Source of the DNA: Zea mays
Lineage: Eukaryota > Streptophyta > Magnoliopsida > Poales > Poaceae
DNA length: 64,000 nt
Assembly: GCF_902167145.1 (NCBI RefSeq)
Contig: NC_050097.1
Location: 224,955,034-225,019,033 of the forward strand
Reading direction: 5' to 3'
A model generated the notes under the pieces. That model had not been told where the DNA came from. It made no database searches and worked only from the letters and a program-made list of their open reading frames with translations. This document shows, in pieces, positions 33,104 to 44,354 of the stretch. Positions within the stretch are counted from its first letter, which is position 1. Every line of letters starts with the position of its first letter. Position numbers and translations under genes: made by a program.

Positions 33104-34397
33104 AAGGCTTGATTGGTAATCTCTCTGGTACAGATGTTTGGAAATATCACAGCACAGATAGAGTTCAAATACAGGCAACAAAAGGTTTTGACTTGAGTAG
33201 TTTATGTCCACACTGTATTCATTTTTTTTCATTGTAAACTTAGCAGTTGAGTAATTGAATTGTTTTATGCTGTTTAGGATATATCCTTAATTAAAAAGGA
33301 TTAAAGAAGTGAGGCAAAGTGAAGGGGAAGAAATGTAGTTAGGGCTAGTTGCATTCCCATTAAAAATCATTGTGCCTTGCGATTGCCATTGTTGAGAAAA
33401 CAAGTGGAATGATCAATGAATTTATTAACACATGAGTCAAATGAACAGTAAACTGTTGATATTCTTGCAGTTGGACATGACATTTACTGTATGTGTTGGT
33501 GTTCACCAGTTTGCTAGCAAATACATTTTTTTTCTCGAAAAGCAAGCTAGCAAATACATTGACATTGTTTAGGAAAAAGAGATAATGCTATGCTAACTAA
33601 CGCAGTTTTTTTTCTGATAAAGGGCAACAAAAAACACCCTAGATTTTCCTGATATGAAGCGGAGAAGGCTTGTAAAACCGAGCAAATTATATAGAGTTTG
33701 TTTGCCTTGTATAAGCAGCTCGAAATAATTGTTCAGTAACCCAGCAGTACCATTACCACCTCTATAGTCTTGTGGCCTTGGAGGCTGGAGCAGAGTGCAG
33801 ACTGCAGACCATGCTTTATATAAGATGTTTTTGCACAATGTGGAAGGCCGTGGTTGTATTAAGATGTGTATTTAATTTGCCGGTGCGAATCTTATCTTAT
33901 GGTGCCGAGAGATAAGTTGACATTCATGTAAATGCTGGTTGCTTGTGTGTGGACATTCAGGTAAATCCTATGGTTTCGACTCTGAATCTTATTAGTTTGA
34001 TGGTCTCAATCTTATAATGCCAACGCTGCCTGTGTGTGGACATTATTTTTGTCAGATAGCAGTGATGTTGATGTGGAGGAAACATGAAAGGAACCTTGTC
34101 ATGCTACTGCTATCTGTTCTGTTTCTGCCTTTCTGGTATGTGATTAGTATACCTCTTAAGATTTATTACGCTCCCCGTTTCTGTTTCAAATTAAGATTTA
34201 ATACTCCATTTCCGTTTCAAATTGTAAGTCATTTCAACTTTACAAGGGTCAAAGCAACTCAAGTTTGACGAAAATTATAAAAAGAAATTAAAACATCAAA
34301 TATCTATACTATGAAAATATGATTAATGAACAACCTAGCACGTATCATAAATGTTATGATATAAAATTATAAGAATTCTCTAAAAAGGAAAGTGGGA
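33104..34397. other. 3' UTR and intergenic sequence
   Basis: Begins with the 3' UTR of the methyltransferase-like gene; no clear AATAAA near the stop. A word typical of one Stowaway MITE end (tccgtttcaaattgtaagtc) is near 34210 without a visible partner. Otherwise AT-rich, no coding signal. Confidence 0.45.
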
Positions 34398-35110
34398 ATG
34401 TGTGGGCTTCAAACACTGATCTTGAACCAGAGCTATTTGCTCATCAAAGAAGAGCATTCGAATTTATATAGAAAAACTTGGCAGGATCATTACAGTTGAA
34501 GAAATGGATGATTAAACAAGTAGAGGTGGTTGTGTTATTGCACATACTCCAGGAGCGGGTAAAACTCTGTTGCTGATATCATTTCTTGTCAGTTACATGA
34601 AGGTTCACCTAAGAAGCTGGCAGTTGGTCCTTACTCCAAAAGCTCCAATCCATACATGGAGGAGAGAGTTTCAGAAATGGGGCATTTTACTTCCTTTACC
34701 TGTGCTTCACCACTCTTAACAGAACAAGCAGATTGATGAGAGGTCTTAGTTCTAAACTGCAGGCGGTTTTAAAGAATTTTCACCGACCATCGTGGAAAAC
34801 AATGCACAAATTATGCAAGTGGCATGAGGAATCAATCATTCTTCTTTCTTATTGTCTACGAAACAAGACCGAAAACTGCATTATCAGGCATAGGCGTTCA
34901 TAAGGAAAGTTTTGATGATCAAACCCTTGGTTATTGATTCTTGAGTCTTGACGAAGGGCACAGCCCAAGAAGCAACAAATCGAAGTCGAGAAAGTTGCTG
35001 ATGAAGGTGAAGACTGAATTCAGGATACTCTTTTCTAAACAACTTTGAAGAGTATGTTTCAACACATTGCCTTTGGCCGGAACAACTTTGAATTCAGAAA
35101 AAAGGAATCC
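34398..35110 (+). pseudogene. CLASSY-type SNF2 chromatin remodeller pseudogene
   Basis: Plus-strand blocks match the start of the ATPase domain of plant CLSY/DRD1-class SNF2 proteins: ELFAHQRRAFEFI, then the Walker A segment GGCVIAHTPGAGKTLLLISF, then QLVLTPKAPIHTWRREFQKWG (motif Ia). These are followed by FHRPSWKT, KLCKWHEES, GHSPRSNKSKSRKLL (motif II region) and KVKTEFRILFS, which in the family precedes SGTLFQNN. Here that stretch is deleted, joining to NNFEEYV. In-frame stops (after RRAFEFI, after CLHH and others) and frameshifts prevent translation. CLSY proteins act with RNA polymerase IV in RNA-directed DNA methylation; maize RMR1 is in this group. Only about one exon remains. Assignment is from motif memory. 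Confidence 0.7.
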
Positions 35111-35339
35111 TGTGCCGGAGTGAGACCATTCGAGGATATAAACTTTGAATATCAGTTTGACTGGTGCATCGAGAGATTGGTAATATGCTGGATTCGGAGT
35201 GAGACCATTCGAAGACAAGCCGGCCTGGCCAGGAGGAGAATGCCCTTGTCATCTGGGAATGCATAATAGTAGTCCCTCCGATTAAAATTTAGTAAGTTGG
35301 ATATAAACATTACGTGTATTGGCATGAACTATCTGGAAC

Positions 35340-36990
35340 GTGCAAGCTAGAAGATTGCTGCTGCTGGAGACTGGTGGTAGAAACGAGCATCCCCAGCCAC
35401 CTAGACACGCTCCTCCTACTCCTAGTCAGGAGAATGAGAAGACGAAGCCCAACAGACACGGACGACCCCAGAAAAAACCAAGACATGATCCAACTAGAAA
35501 TTCAAAAGGGGCACCTGCTCCTAAAGCCTGGCCATCACCATCTGCTTCTGGATCTCATCATCCATCGGCAGCGCCTCCCCGACCGCATAGACACTCCTCC
35601 AGAGAGTACAGCTTGGTCGCTGCAGGGAGTGCAGTTTTTCTTGTCATGGCTGCAGCTTGCCAGCTTCTGTTATGTACTGTCGAGTCAAGAAGGTGGGCAC
35701 CGTCAGGCGGCCATGGGCCACAGGGTTAAGCGGCCAGCTGCAGCGAGCATTCGTAACAGGTATCTGTTTTTTTCTTTCTTTTCTATTGCAGCGTGAGCTA
35801 TCATCAACTCCAGGTGTACCTGCGTTGAAACGATCTGAGCTGGAAGCAGCCTGCGAGGACTTCAGCAACATAGTTGGCTCTACGCCTAGCTGCATGCATG
35901 CTGTACAAGGGTACATTATCGAGTGGAGTTGAAATAGCAGTTGTGTTAACATCCGCCAAGGAATGGTCAAAACAATGTGAAACCCACTACAGGAACAAGG
36001 TAGCGTAAGCATGCTACTTTACCTCACATATTCTCCTTTGTTTTGTTTTGTTAAAAAAAAAAAAGAGAAAAGACTGCAGACTTGTAACTGAATCTCCATT
36101 TGCTTGATCACACCACAAGTTTATCTCAAGTTAGCCACAAGAATTTCATGAATCTACTCGGCTATTGCTAGGAAGATCAACCTTTTACCAGAGCAATGGT
36201 TTTCGAATACGCGCTATGGTAAGTCACTTGATCAAAACTTTCACCTTGTTCGGCTACCGCAGCTACAATCCATAGAAACACAATACTGTACAAGCCGTAT
36301 TGCTTGCAAACATACCATGTAATGGTACACCTGACAACATGTTTGTTTGCATCGCAGTTAGAGAAGCCGATCACCGATTGGACTGGGCGGCCCGGCTGAG
36401 GATATCCATGGGGGTCGCTTACTGTCTGGAGCACATGCACCAGCTGAACCACCTGTTGTGCCAAGGAACCTTGACTCCAGCACTATATACCTCACTGATG
36501 GCTTCGCTGCAAAGGTCTCGGACACTGCCACCACCAAGGGATCGGATTCCAGCTCAACCGCTGATGACGAGCTCTCCTCGGTTTCAGGCATAGATGCCAT
36601 GGTTCATCAGTATGGCATGCTATTGCTGGAGAGACTAACCGGAAAAGTTGCCTACTCCGAAGAAGACGACGACGACGGGGTTTCACTGGAGCACTTGGCG
36701 TCTCGCTACTTGGATGATGGCAGCATGCCCCTTGCGGAGCTGATTGACCCGAGCCTCGGTTGGTTCCCTCAAGAAGCCGCGCACGCACTGTGCGAGGTCG
36801 CAAGGTCTTGGGTTGGGTGGACCCAGACCCCAACAAGAGACCACTGATGGTACAGGTGGCTGCTAGGATGAAGGAGATCGCAATTCGCAAGGTCTTGCGT
36901 GGACCCAGACCTCAACAAGAGATCGACCACGGATGGTACAGGTGGCTGCTAGGATGAAGGAGATCACCGCGCTGGGGCCGGGCCTGAGGG
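35340..36990 (+). pseudogene. MRH1/MDIS2-type LRR receptor kinase pseudogene (3' half)
   Basis: Begins with a Pro/Ser-rich juxtamembrane region and a membrane segment (LVAAGSAVFLVMAAACQLLL), then GLSGQLQRAFVTG. Donor at 35760 and acceptor ending 35813 bound a 54-bp intron whose removal joins VT-G-VPALKRSELEAAC. Kinase-like blocks follow: CEDFSNIVGSTPSCM, SGVEIAVV, QPFTRAMVFEYA (about 36175-36225), LDWAARLRISMGVAYCLEHM (36370 onward), IYLTDGFAAKVSDTA, then the C-lobe (ELIDPSLGWFP, VDPDPNKRP). Frame changes occur at about 35730, 35900 and 36460, and the extracellular LRR region is absent. Family members are mostly atypical kinases in pollen-tube and root-hair signalling. Clearly broken, but exons and intron borders survive. 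Confidence 0.7.
36799..36966 (+). repeat. Tandem duplication of about 87 bp in the kinase pseudogene
   Basis: CGCAAGGTCTTG...AAGGAGATC occurs at 36799-36885 and again at 36886-36966 with several differences, including an insertion of atcgacc-like bases. It duplicates the VDPDPNKRP-to-MKEI segment of the kinase C-lobe. Confidence 0.75.
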
Positions 36991-37379
36991 AGCGACTCCC
37001 AAGGTGTCGCCGCTCTGGTGGGCAGAGCTGGAGATCATGTCATCTGACTGAAACTAGCTTATGCATGCACTTATCCATTCTCAATCTCCTCCCGCTGTCA
37101 CTGGCAATTCTTTGGTTTGTTGTGTTGTGGTTGCGGAGCCTGAAGCAAAGTTCCATCATTCCTTGGTATTTGAGGTGTCATTTTCTTTCTTTCTTGATAG
37201 CATTGCGTACGTGTGTATATATTATAATCATCAGCAGCAGCGTTGTTTCAGCAGACTGACTGTAAAAGTGAGAAGGCAGCAAAAAGGGAATACTTATGAT
37301 CGTGCTCAATGCCGGCGTTGGAACGGCTTGATTTGGTCACAGTAGTTTTTTTAATGATAACATATTTGGTGTTAATGAG
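36991..37379. other. No gene recognised
   Basis: Probable former 3' end of the kinase pseudogene; no clear coding or repeat signal. Confidence 0.4.
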
Positions 37380-37590
37380 AGTTTGGTGTATATGGTGCAC
37401 ATATTAAATTATCACCCTCTAAAATGGTGTCAATGTCTTTAGTTGCTTTTTATATTTTGCAAATAACACCATCTAAAATGGTAGAGTATAGTAGTGGAAG
37501 GTGTTATTTATAAAATATAATAATTAAATGGAGATGCTAGATTTGAGATGGATGATGGTGATTTAACATGTGCATAATGTGTATCAAACT
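37380..37590. mobile_element. Small foldback MITE
   Basis: The left end AGTTTGGTGTATATGGTGCA is roughly the inverse of the right end TGTGCATAATGTGTATCAAACT (partly cited). The inner words attaaattatcacc and ggtgatttaac also pair. Total 211 bp, AT-rich. No clear target duplication, so family not assigned. Confidence 0.45.
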
Positions 37591-39040
37591 TCCATGTAGA
37601 TATGTTCTCTTTTTTAATAGCAATGATTATAGTATTTTGCTAAAGCAAACAAGCAAAATGCTAATAAAGGCATAATATGTAAACTTTGCTAGATTTTGGT
37701 TTTAGCATTTTCTCTTTTACAATTACAATTTATAACAAAAATAGACTGTATTTAAAAAGTACATGCGTTGAGAATGAGTCGGTAAATAGGAAAATAAATT
37801 CAAGATACCCAGATGTTGGACTCTCACTCCTCTAAGAGTAACTCCAATGGTGAGTCCTAAATCTAGGCTGTAAAATTTGTTCTGGTTTATTTAGGGCCAA
37901 AACAAATTATGACTCTACAAAGCTTGAGCCTTGAATCTCATAATTAGCAACTGATTTTTTTTATCTCGTTGCCTTTGCCGCCAATCTCTGTGCTCTCTTT
38001 TTCCGTGTGTCTTCTGGAAAATTGCATCGATAGCATTTTTCAAACTCTTTTCAAGTGTGCCTAAGTCCAAATGTTTTGCCCAACATTTTAGTGCAAAGTT
38101 AGCAATGTCAAATTGTTTTAAAACAATCATACTTGTTTGCTCTTACGTGCAACGCCTAGGCCTATATACGATGCATATGTATCCAAACACCTCCACCATT
38201 GAGAGTGCTGCTTCTTGTAATGGTTGAATCATTAATCCTCCAGAACCTTATGAATGCACGAATCTTAAACAAGGATGACATGGACAAAGTACAAGAGAAC
38301 CTTGTTGGGTTTCCCATTGCTCTCGAACAACGGTCGTCGTACAACCTACCCGATGTGGCCCCCTCAAGAGGAGGACGACAATTATGTGGTCTTATATGCT
38401 CATCTCATTGTTGGAGTCCATTTTCCTCCCTCTTGATTCTTCTGTAATGTCCTTGATTTACAACCTCTAGCTTGGGTATCTTATGCCTAATGTTGTCCTT
38501 GCCCTCCCCACCTTTTCTTGCCTCCACGTGACTTGTGTTGGAGTAAGACCCTGCGTCACCTTGTTCTGCCACTTCTTCGTCGATTGTACCTCCAATGGTA
38601 TAAGTCCCTTCGGGAAGGTATATTTTCAATTGGGCACTGGGCCCAAGAGTCACTCCCACTACATTTCTATGGACATTTTCGAGAAGTGGGATCATTGAAG
38701 GACACCTTGGATATATGTTACAACTTGTTAGAACATCCTCCTAGAGATGTCGATTAGGGAGCTAGAAGTAGATAGGTTCCAGTGGGAGGATGATCTTGAG
38801 ATGGATGAAGGCTAGGAACCGTGCCGGTGAGGATAGAAGAACTCGTGAGGGCTAGGCTCTTGACAACTACACCCCCTCTTTCACTTTCTAGCCTAGAGGA
38901 TCACCCCATGGGCCTGGGTGGCTGGGTTCTTGTGTCACAGCCTCACCTCACTGGCCTAGGACTAGACGCTGGCTGGGGCGCTGGGTTGACACTCGGCTTG
39001 GTGACTGGTGCTGACCAACAGAAATGGGTCACGGATTAGG
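37591..39040. other. No gene recognised
   Basis: AT-rich then mixed sequence. gagtaactccaatgg near 37839 and ccattgagagtgct near 38196 might be diverged inverted ends of another MITE. Open frames here (for example minus strand 38695-38405) show no motif I know. Confidence 0.4.
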
Positions 39041-39215
39041 AAAATTAGTTCCACATGTCATATTTCCATCGAGTGATGGATATGGATAGCGCATATCCAT
39101 ACCCGTGAAATTTTTAGCCGTGGATACCATATAGTATCCATACCCGTATCTGTGGATATGAAAATCCACCATATTTGTACCTGACGGGTAAACCATACCC
39201 ATACCCACTGCCATC
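39041..39215. repeat. Degenerate tatccatacccg-type repeat
   Basis: Irregular copies in both orientations of a word like ATATCCATACCCG and its complement (for example 39070-39105, 39120-39150, 39180-39212). Resembles the subterminal repeats of small DNA transposons. No terminal inverted repeat identified. Confidence 0.4.
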
Positions 39216-39221
39216 CCTATG

Positions 39222-39816
39222 CACACCGGACTGTCCGGTGAATTTTAGCCACTGAGCCCGAGAAAAAACCCGAGAGCGGCCAGTTGCAACCAGTTGACCA
39301 GGCCAGCACCGGACATGTCCGGTACACACCGGACTGTCCGATGAAGCCCAGTCTGTCCCAAGTTTGGCTCTTCTGAGCCAAACTCATGTACTTCTTTTTT
39401 GACTCTCTTTGAGATGATCCCTAACACTTAGGCAAACATAGTTAGCAACAAAAACAATTGACTAAGTGAGAGAACCATACCTTTTTCATCTCTTTTCAAA
39501 TAGATTTGCAATATGTGCAAAATAAGTCCAAATGGCACTTTTCTTGCGCAAAAGAGTTAGTAGCTAAACAAAGGTGTAAGAAACATATTATAATGTAAGT
39601 GCAACTTATTTAATACTTAAACCTCTTGTTTTGTAGTTTTACCCAAAGTTGCACTTTTTGGTCTTCCAATCCAACTCATTTGGACTTCTCATCTCCAATT
39701 TGCTTGATATAAACATGTGCTCATGCTTATATCAAGATAGTTGGTTCAAAGTGGTGTGTTAGACAGTTAATCACCAAAACAACTTAGAAATGGCCTAAGG
39801 ACACATTTCCCTTTCA
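39222..39816 (-). repeat. Copia LTR fragment (truncated)
   Basis: Minus-oriented Opie/Ji-type LTR sequence: palindromes (caccggactgtccggtg at 39226 onward) and the terminal ACACATTTCCCTTTCA ending at 39816. The other half (about 650 bp, TGAGAGCACC end) is missing, and no element interior follows, so it is a truncated solo LTR. Confidence 0.75.
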
Positions 39817-40440
39817 GCAACTAGGGCCTCAATCGGGGCAAGTAATCCCTAAAACTGACATGCTTTGTTAGGGACATGCGACCCCTAGAGCTGACACTCT
39901 ATAACGAGGTGGCAGGTGGGCCTCTAGCAAGGAGACATCTCTGAAGGGAAAGAAGGTGATCTATAGATCTTGGATGAGGCTGGCTCGAGCAAAACTCGCA
40001 AGAGGTCATCGGAGCATGAAGACTCCCCCACAAATGCCAACAGCGAGGCCTAGATGTCCTTTTCATCACGCACCTGGCGCCGGTCCTAGATATTAGCCTT
40101 CTCTATTTCCTTCCTTTTCTTCTATATCTTCTTATATATACTTCTTATTAGTTCCATGACCTAGGGGATTCCTATTTGACTCTTCACATATGGTAGATAT
40201 AGAGATGGATCGGTATAATAAAGTTCCCACCACAACCAAGAGTGACTCGTCTTATTCAAAAAAGTTCATAATTTTTATTAATTTTTACCGTGATCTTATT
40301 TAGAATATAATCTATTTTAAGTATAGATTTGAATTGTACATTTTGTCGTAAAAATTTAAACAAGACGAGTTGATTAAACTTGGTATAAAGGTCAAACGAA
40401 TCTCTACTACTATATAAGGCTCTAAAGTGGGCGTCCACAC
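39817..40440. other. No gene recognised
   Basis: Unique-looking sequence with no recognised protein motif. A TATA-like tatataaggc is near 40412. Confidence 0.4.
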
Positions 40441-41204
40441 TTGCTACACCATGCCCCCGCCTCCGCCTCGAGATGCCCGTTCCGCAGTGCGTACCATGCC
40501 CATGCTTGCCCTCGCCCTGTCCTCGGCGCCCCTCACCTTTGTCCCCTCGTCCTCGATGCCACACCCTCGCACAAGGATCCCCCTTCCGCTTCTTCACTGC
40601 CCGCTTGGAGGCCAGCACTCGTGCACGGTGGTGCTGGGCATCTCCCCACTAGATCTCGGTCGCACTGGGACCCCACGACCCGTCGTATGCTCGGAAATAC
40701 CATCGCGCTGGTGGGGAGCCCCGGCTCCGGGAAGAGCACTATGGTGATGGGCACTGTCCCGTCGGATTCGATAGCACAGGGACCCAACAGCTCGAGTGAT
40801 CCGCCTCTCCCTCCTTTCATCGTTGCTGCCATCTACCAGGCCCGTGCCACTGAGATCCCACTTCTCCTGCATGCCGACCTCCGTACCCCAGATCCCACTT
40901 CTTCGTAGCAATCTACGGCGTGTTGGTGTCGTCAAACCAGTCCACGTCGAGCGGCTCCGTGCTCCTGAGCGACTGAGTGTCCTTCTCCAGCTCCTCATTG
41001 TTCGACGGCTCCAATTCCTTCTCGTTCTAGACGCTCCAGCCATGCAAGTACTCGCCCACTGGACGACAGCAGCAGCAGCGCGTCGACGTCCGCACGAACT
41101 CTGGCGTGTCGACACTGTCGTGCCTCCTCGCGTGCACCGACGACCAGATCATCACGAACCTCTACGCCACGCGGCACCGACGGTAGCAACAGGCGTCCAA
41201 CCCG
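40441..41204 (+). other. GC-rich patch with a P-loop-like frame (possible gene fragments)
   Basis: A 155-codon frame (40441-40908) contains GNTIALVGSPGSGKSTMV, which looks like the Walker A segment of an ABC-transporter or similar P-loop ATPase, but the flanking residues are Pro/Ser/His-rich and fit no domain. The minus strand near 40920-41030 can be read as NEELEKDTQSL and LDVDWFDDTN, another unrelated fragment. The patch is far more GC-rich than its neighbours and ends at a sharp junction with Copia sequence at about 41205. Gene-fragment capture (Helitron or Pack-MULE) is possible; I saw no diagnostic termini. Confidence 0.35.
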
Positions 41205-41704
41205 CTCTTATTGCCTTTTTGCTCTTATTGCCTTTTTGCTCTTAATTGACATTTTTGGTGAGGCAATGGGGTTAAAGGGCCAAGAATGATCCCGTTTTGG
41301 TGCTTAATGCCAAAGGGGGAGAAATTAAGGCCAAAGCAAATGGATCAGCTACCACTTGTGAATTTTGAAAACAATAGAGTTAGAACTTTTGATTTATCCA
41401 AAATACTCTTATTGCAAAATTTGGTCTCTTGTGGGGGAAAATTTATGATTATGGGAAAAGGGGGAGTTTTTGGCACTTAATCAATTTCACTCTTCGATTA
41501 TCTCTCTTTATGCCCAAACAAGTGAGTTTGACTTAGAGATAGGAAAAGGAATTTGATTCGCAAAAACAAACCAAGTGGTGGCAAAGAATGATCCAAATAT
41601 GCCAAATGATAGTCAAAAACAATTTGGTCCTCATTTGCATTGGTGTTGCACTTCTTTTGGTTGCTTTTGGTTGTGTTGGCATAAATCACCAAAAAGGGGG
41701 AGAT
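41205..41704 (+). repeat. Copia 3' interior fragment with polypurine tract
   Basis: Matches the 3' interior of H (19270-19729): ccaaagggggagaaatt, agggggagtttttgg, and AAAAAGGGGGAGAT ending at 41704. It begins abruptly after a duplicated cttattgcctttttgct. It lies directly before an LTR that also behaves as a 5' LTR. Confidence 0.85.
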
Positions 41705-42956
41705 TGAAAGGGAAATGTGTCTTTGGGCCATTTCTATAATGTTTTGGTGATTAAGTGCCCAACACATATTCTTTAAGTCCTAATGTGCCAAAGATTGAAT
41801 AAGTGCAAATAAGGGCATGAGGTATGTTTCTAGACTTAGTACATACATTTGTTTTTAATACTAATGAAGTTATCTAAGTGCTAGAAACAATGAGAAAAGA
41901 AGAAGAAAAGAAACAAAAAAGACTTGGCTCGGTGCAGCCAAAACTCAGCTCAGTCTGGCACACCGGACTGTCCGGTGCGCCAGGCTGGTCTCCGGTGAAA
42001 AGGCCGCTCTCGAGAAAAGATCAGCGACGTACGGCTATAATTCACCAGACTGTCCGGTGGTGCACTGGACTGTCCGGTGAGCCAACGGTCACCAGCGCAA
42101 CGGTCGACCGCGCAATCCGCGGACGACGCGTGGCCCGCACTAATGGTCGGCAGGGGGCACCGGACTGTCCGGTGTGCACCGGACAGTGTTCGGTGCCCAA
42201 CGGGCCCGGAGCTGCAACGATCATCTGTGCCAGAAAAGGAAGGAGATCGGCACCGGACAGGCTACAGTAGCTGTCCGGTGGCACACCAGACTGTCCGATG
42301 CGCCACTCGATAGAAGGCAAGATTAGCCTTCCAAGATTGTCTTCAACGGCTCCTAGCTGCTTTGGGGCTATAAAAGGGGTCCCTAGGCGCATGGAGGAGT
42401 CACCCAAGAATTCACTAAGCATCCTAAGGCATCCAGACTCTGTTCCCGCGCATTCGTTTCGTTGTGTTAGAGATTTGAGCTCTATTCGAGTCAAGGACTC
42501 CCTGTGTTGTCATTTGAGCTCAAGTCTTCTCTTGTGTGCGTGGGTGTGCTGGGAATTGTGTCTTGTGTGTGTTGCTCATCCCAACCTTACTCCGTGCTTT
42601 CATTGTGATCTTTGTTGTAAGGGCGAGAGACTCCAAACTTGTGGAGATTCCTCGCAAACGAGAATAATCATCTAAAGGAAAAACCGTGGTATTCAAGTTG
42701 ATCATCGGATCACTTGAAAGGGGTTGAGTGCAACCCTCGTCCATTGGGACGCCACAACGTGGAAGTAGGCAAGTGTTACTTGGCCGAACCACGGGATAAA
42801 AATCGCGTGTCTTGTGTTGATCTCTCTGTGATTGTTTATGTTCACAAGAACTCGCTTCAAATTATTTAGCCGTACTAACACTCATAACTAAGTTTTGTGG
42901 CTACTAGTGTTTGAATTTTACAGGATCACCTATTCACCCCCCTCTATGTGCTCTCA
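41705..42956 (+). repeat. LTR of Copia D, element interior on both sides
   Basis: 1252 bp, TGAAAGGGAAATG to TGTGCTCTCA; TATAAAAG at 42369-42376; palindromes between about 41960 and 42300. Preceded by a polypurine tract and followed by a primer site, so it is at once a 3' LTR and a 5' LTR. Confidence 0.9.
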
Positions 42957-42958
42957 AT

Positions 42959-42969
42959 TGGTATCGGAG
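42959..42969 (+). other. Primer binding site of Copia D
   Basis: TGGTATCGGAG: initiator Met-tRNA type, with G where the other copies have A. Confidence 0.8.
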
Positions 42970-43005
42970 TCGTACTCTTCACTTAAGGGACTAACCGCCC
43001 GAAGA

Positions 43006-44354
43006 GATGGATACTAAGGGTAAGGGGATGGTGATTAATGGAGAAGGAGTCCCTCCTCAATGAGCCAAGAGACGACAAGCCTACCGACTCAGGCTCAAGT
43101 CAAAAAAAGAAAGAAGGAAAGAAGAAGAGGCGCATCAAGAAGATCATCTACTACGACAGTGATGCCTCGTCTTCTTCACCACACGACGACTCCTCTTCAA
43201 AGAAGAAAACGGTTAATCAAAACTATTCATTTGATTATTCTCGTATTCCATTCAATTCTAATGCTCATTTGCTATCAATTCCACTTGGGAAACCTCCACA
43301 CTTTGATGGAGAAGACTACTCTTTTTGGAGTCACAAAATGCGTAGTCACTTATTTTCTCTCCATCTTAGTATTTGGGAGATTGTTGAAAACGGAATGCAT
43401 TTTGATAGTACTGACATCCCGTTTTCATAAATGAGCAAATTCATAAAAATGCACAAGCTACTACTGTCTTGCTAGCTTCACTTAGCAGGGATGAATATAA
43501 TAAGGTGAGTGGCTTGGACAACGCCAAGCAAATATGGGACACCCTCAAGATATCTCATGAGGGAAACGACGCCACCATGATCACCAAAATGGAGTTGGTG
43601 GAAGGCGAGCTGGGGAGGTTCGCGATGATTAGGGGAGAGGAGCCAAGACAAACATACAACAGGCTCAAGACCCTGGTCAACAAGATTAGAAGCTATAGAA
43701 GCACAAGATGGACGGACCACGACGTCGTCCGACTAATGCTCAGGTCCTTTACAGTAATTGACCCCCATCTTGTGAATCTTATTCGTGAAAACCCCAGGTA
43801 CACAAAGATGACGCCCGAGGAGATATTCGGAAAATTCGTAAATGGGCGCATGATGGTTAAGGAGGCAAGGTTTGTAGATGACGCCTTGAACGGCCCACTG
43901 CCTGTCTACGAGCCGCAGCCCGTTGCGCTCAAGGCAACAAGCAGCAAGGAGGCGCTACCAAGCAAGGTAGCTCAAGTGGAGGCTGTCGGCATCCACGAAG
44001 ATGAGATGGCGCTTATCATCAAGCGCTTCAAGACCGCTCTTAAAGGACGCAAGGAATACCCCCAACAAGAACAAAACAAGGGGAAAGCGCTCCTGCTTCA
44101 AATGCGCTAAGACTGGTTACTTTATTGCAAATTGTTCCGATAATGATAGTGACCAGGGACAAGAAAAGAGCGGGAAGAAGGAGAAAAAGAAGAGCTACAG
44201 GAAGGCAAAGGGCGAGGCGCACCTTGGAAAGGAATGGGACTCGGACTGCTCCTCTTCCGACTCTGACGATGAAGGACTCGCTGCCTCGGCCTTCAACAAG
44301 TCTTCTCTCTTCCCCAACGAACGCCATACATGTCTTATGGCAAAGGAAAAGAAG
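43006..44354 (+). pseudogene. Gag of Copia D
   Basis: Starts ATG 43006 (MDTKGKGMVIN), 37 nt after the primer site. A frameshift before 43038, a one-base loss near 43427 and another shift near 44060 break it into 43038-43430, 43469-44110 and 44001 onward. Domains in order: charged N-terminus, Gag core (KPPHFDGEDYSFWSHKMRSH, WDTLKISHEGNDATMITKME, ETFGKFVNGR-like), and a zinc knuckle CFKCAKTGYFIANC in which the usual Gly-His are Gly-Tyr, so the conserved zinc-binding His is lost. Acidic stretch SDCSSSDSDDE, then the splice donor at 44355. Confidence 0.85.

Noticed and set aside
34206..34290. Complete Stowaway MITE
   Set aside because: Only one end-like word is visible; no inverted end or TA duplication could be placed.
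38405..38695. Minus-strand 96-codon frame as a gene
   Set aside because: No motif recognised, no start context or partner exons; sequence around it looks like decayed repeat.
40256..40618. Minus-strand 120-codon frame
   Set aside because: Low-complexity Arg/Gly/His in the GC patch running into AT-rich sequence; no domain.
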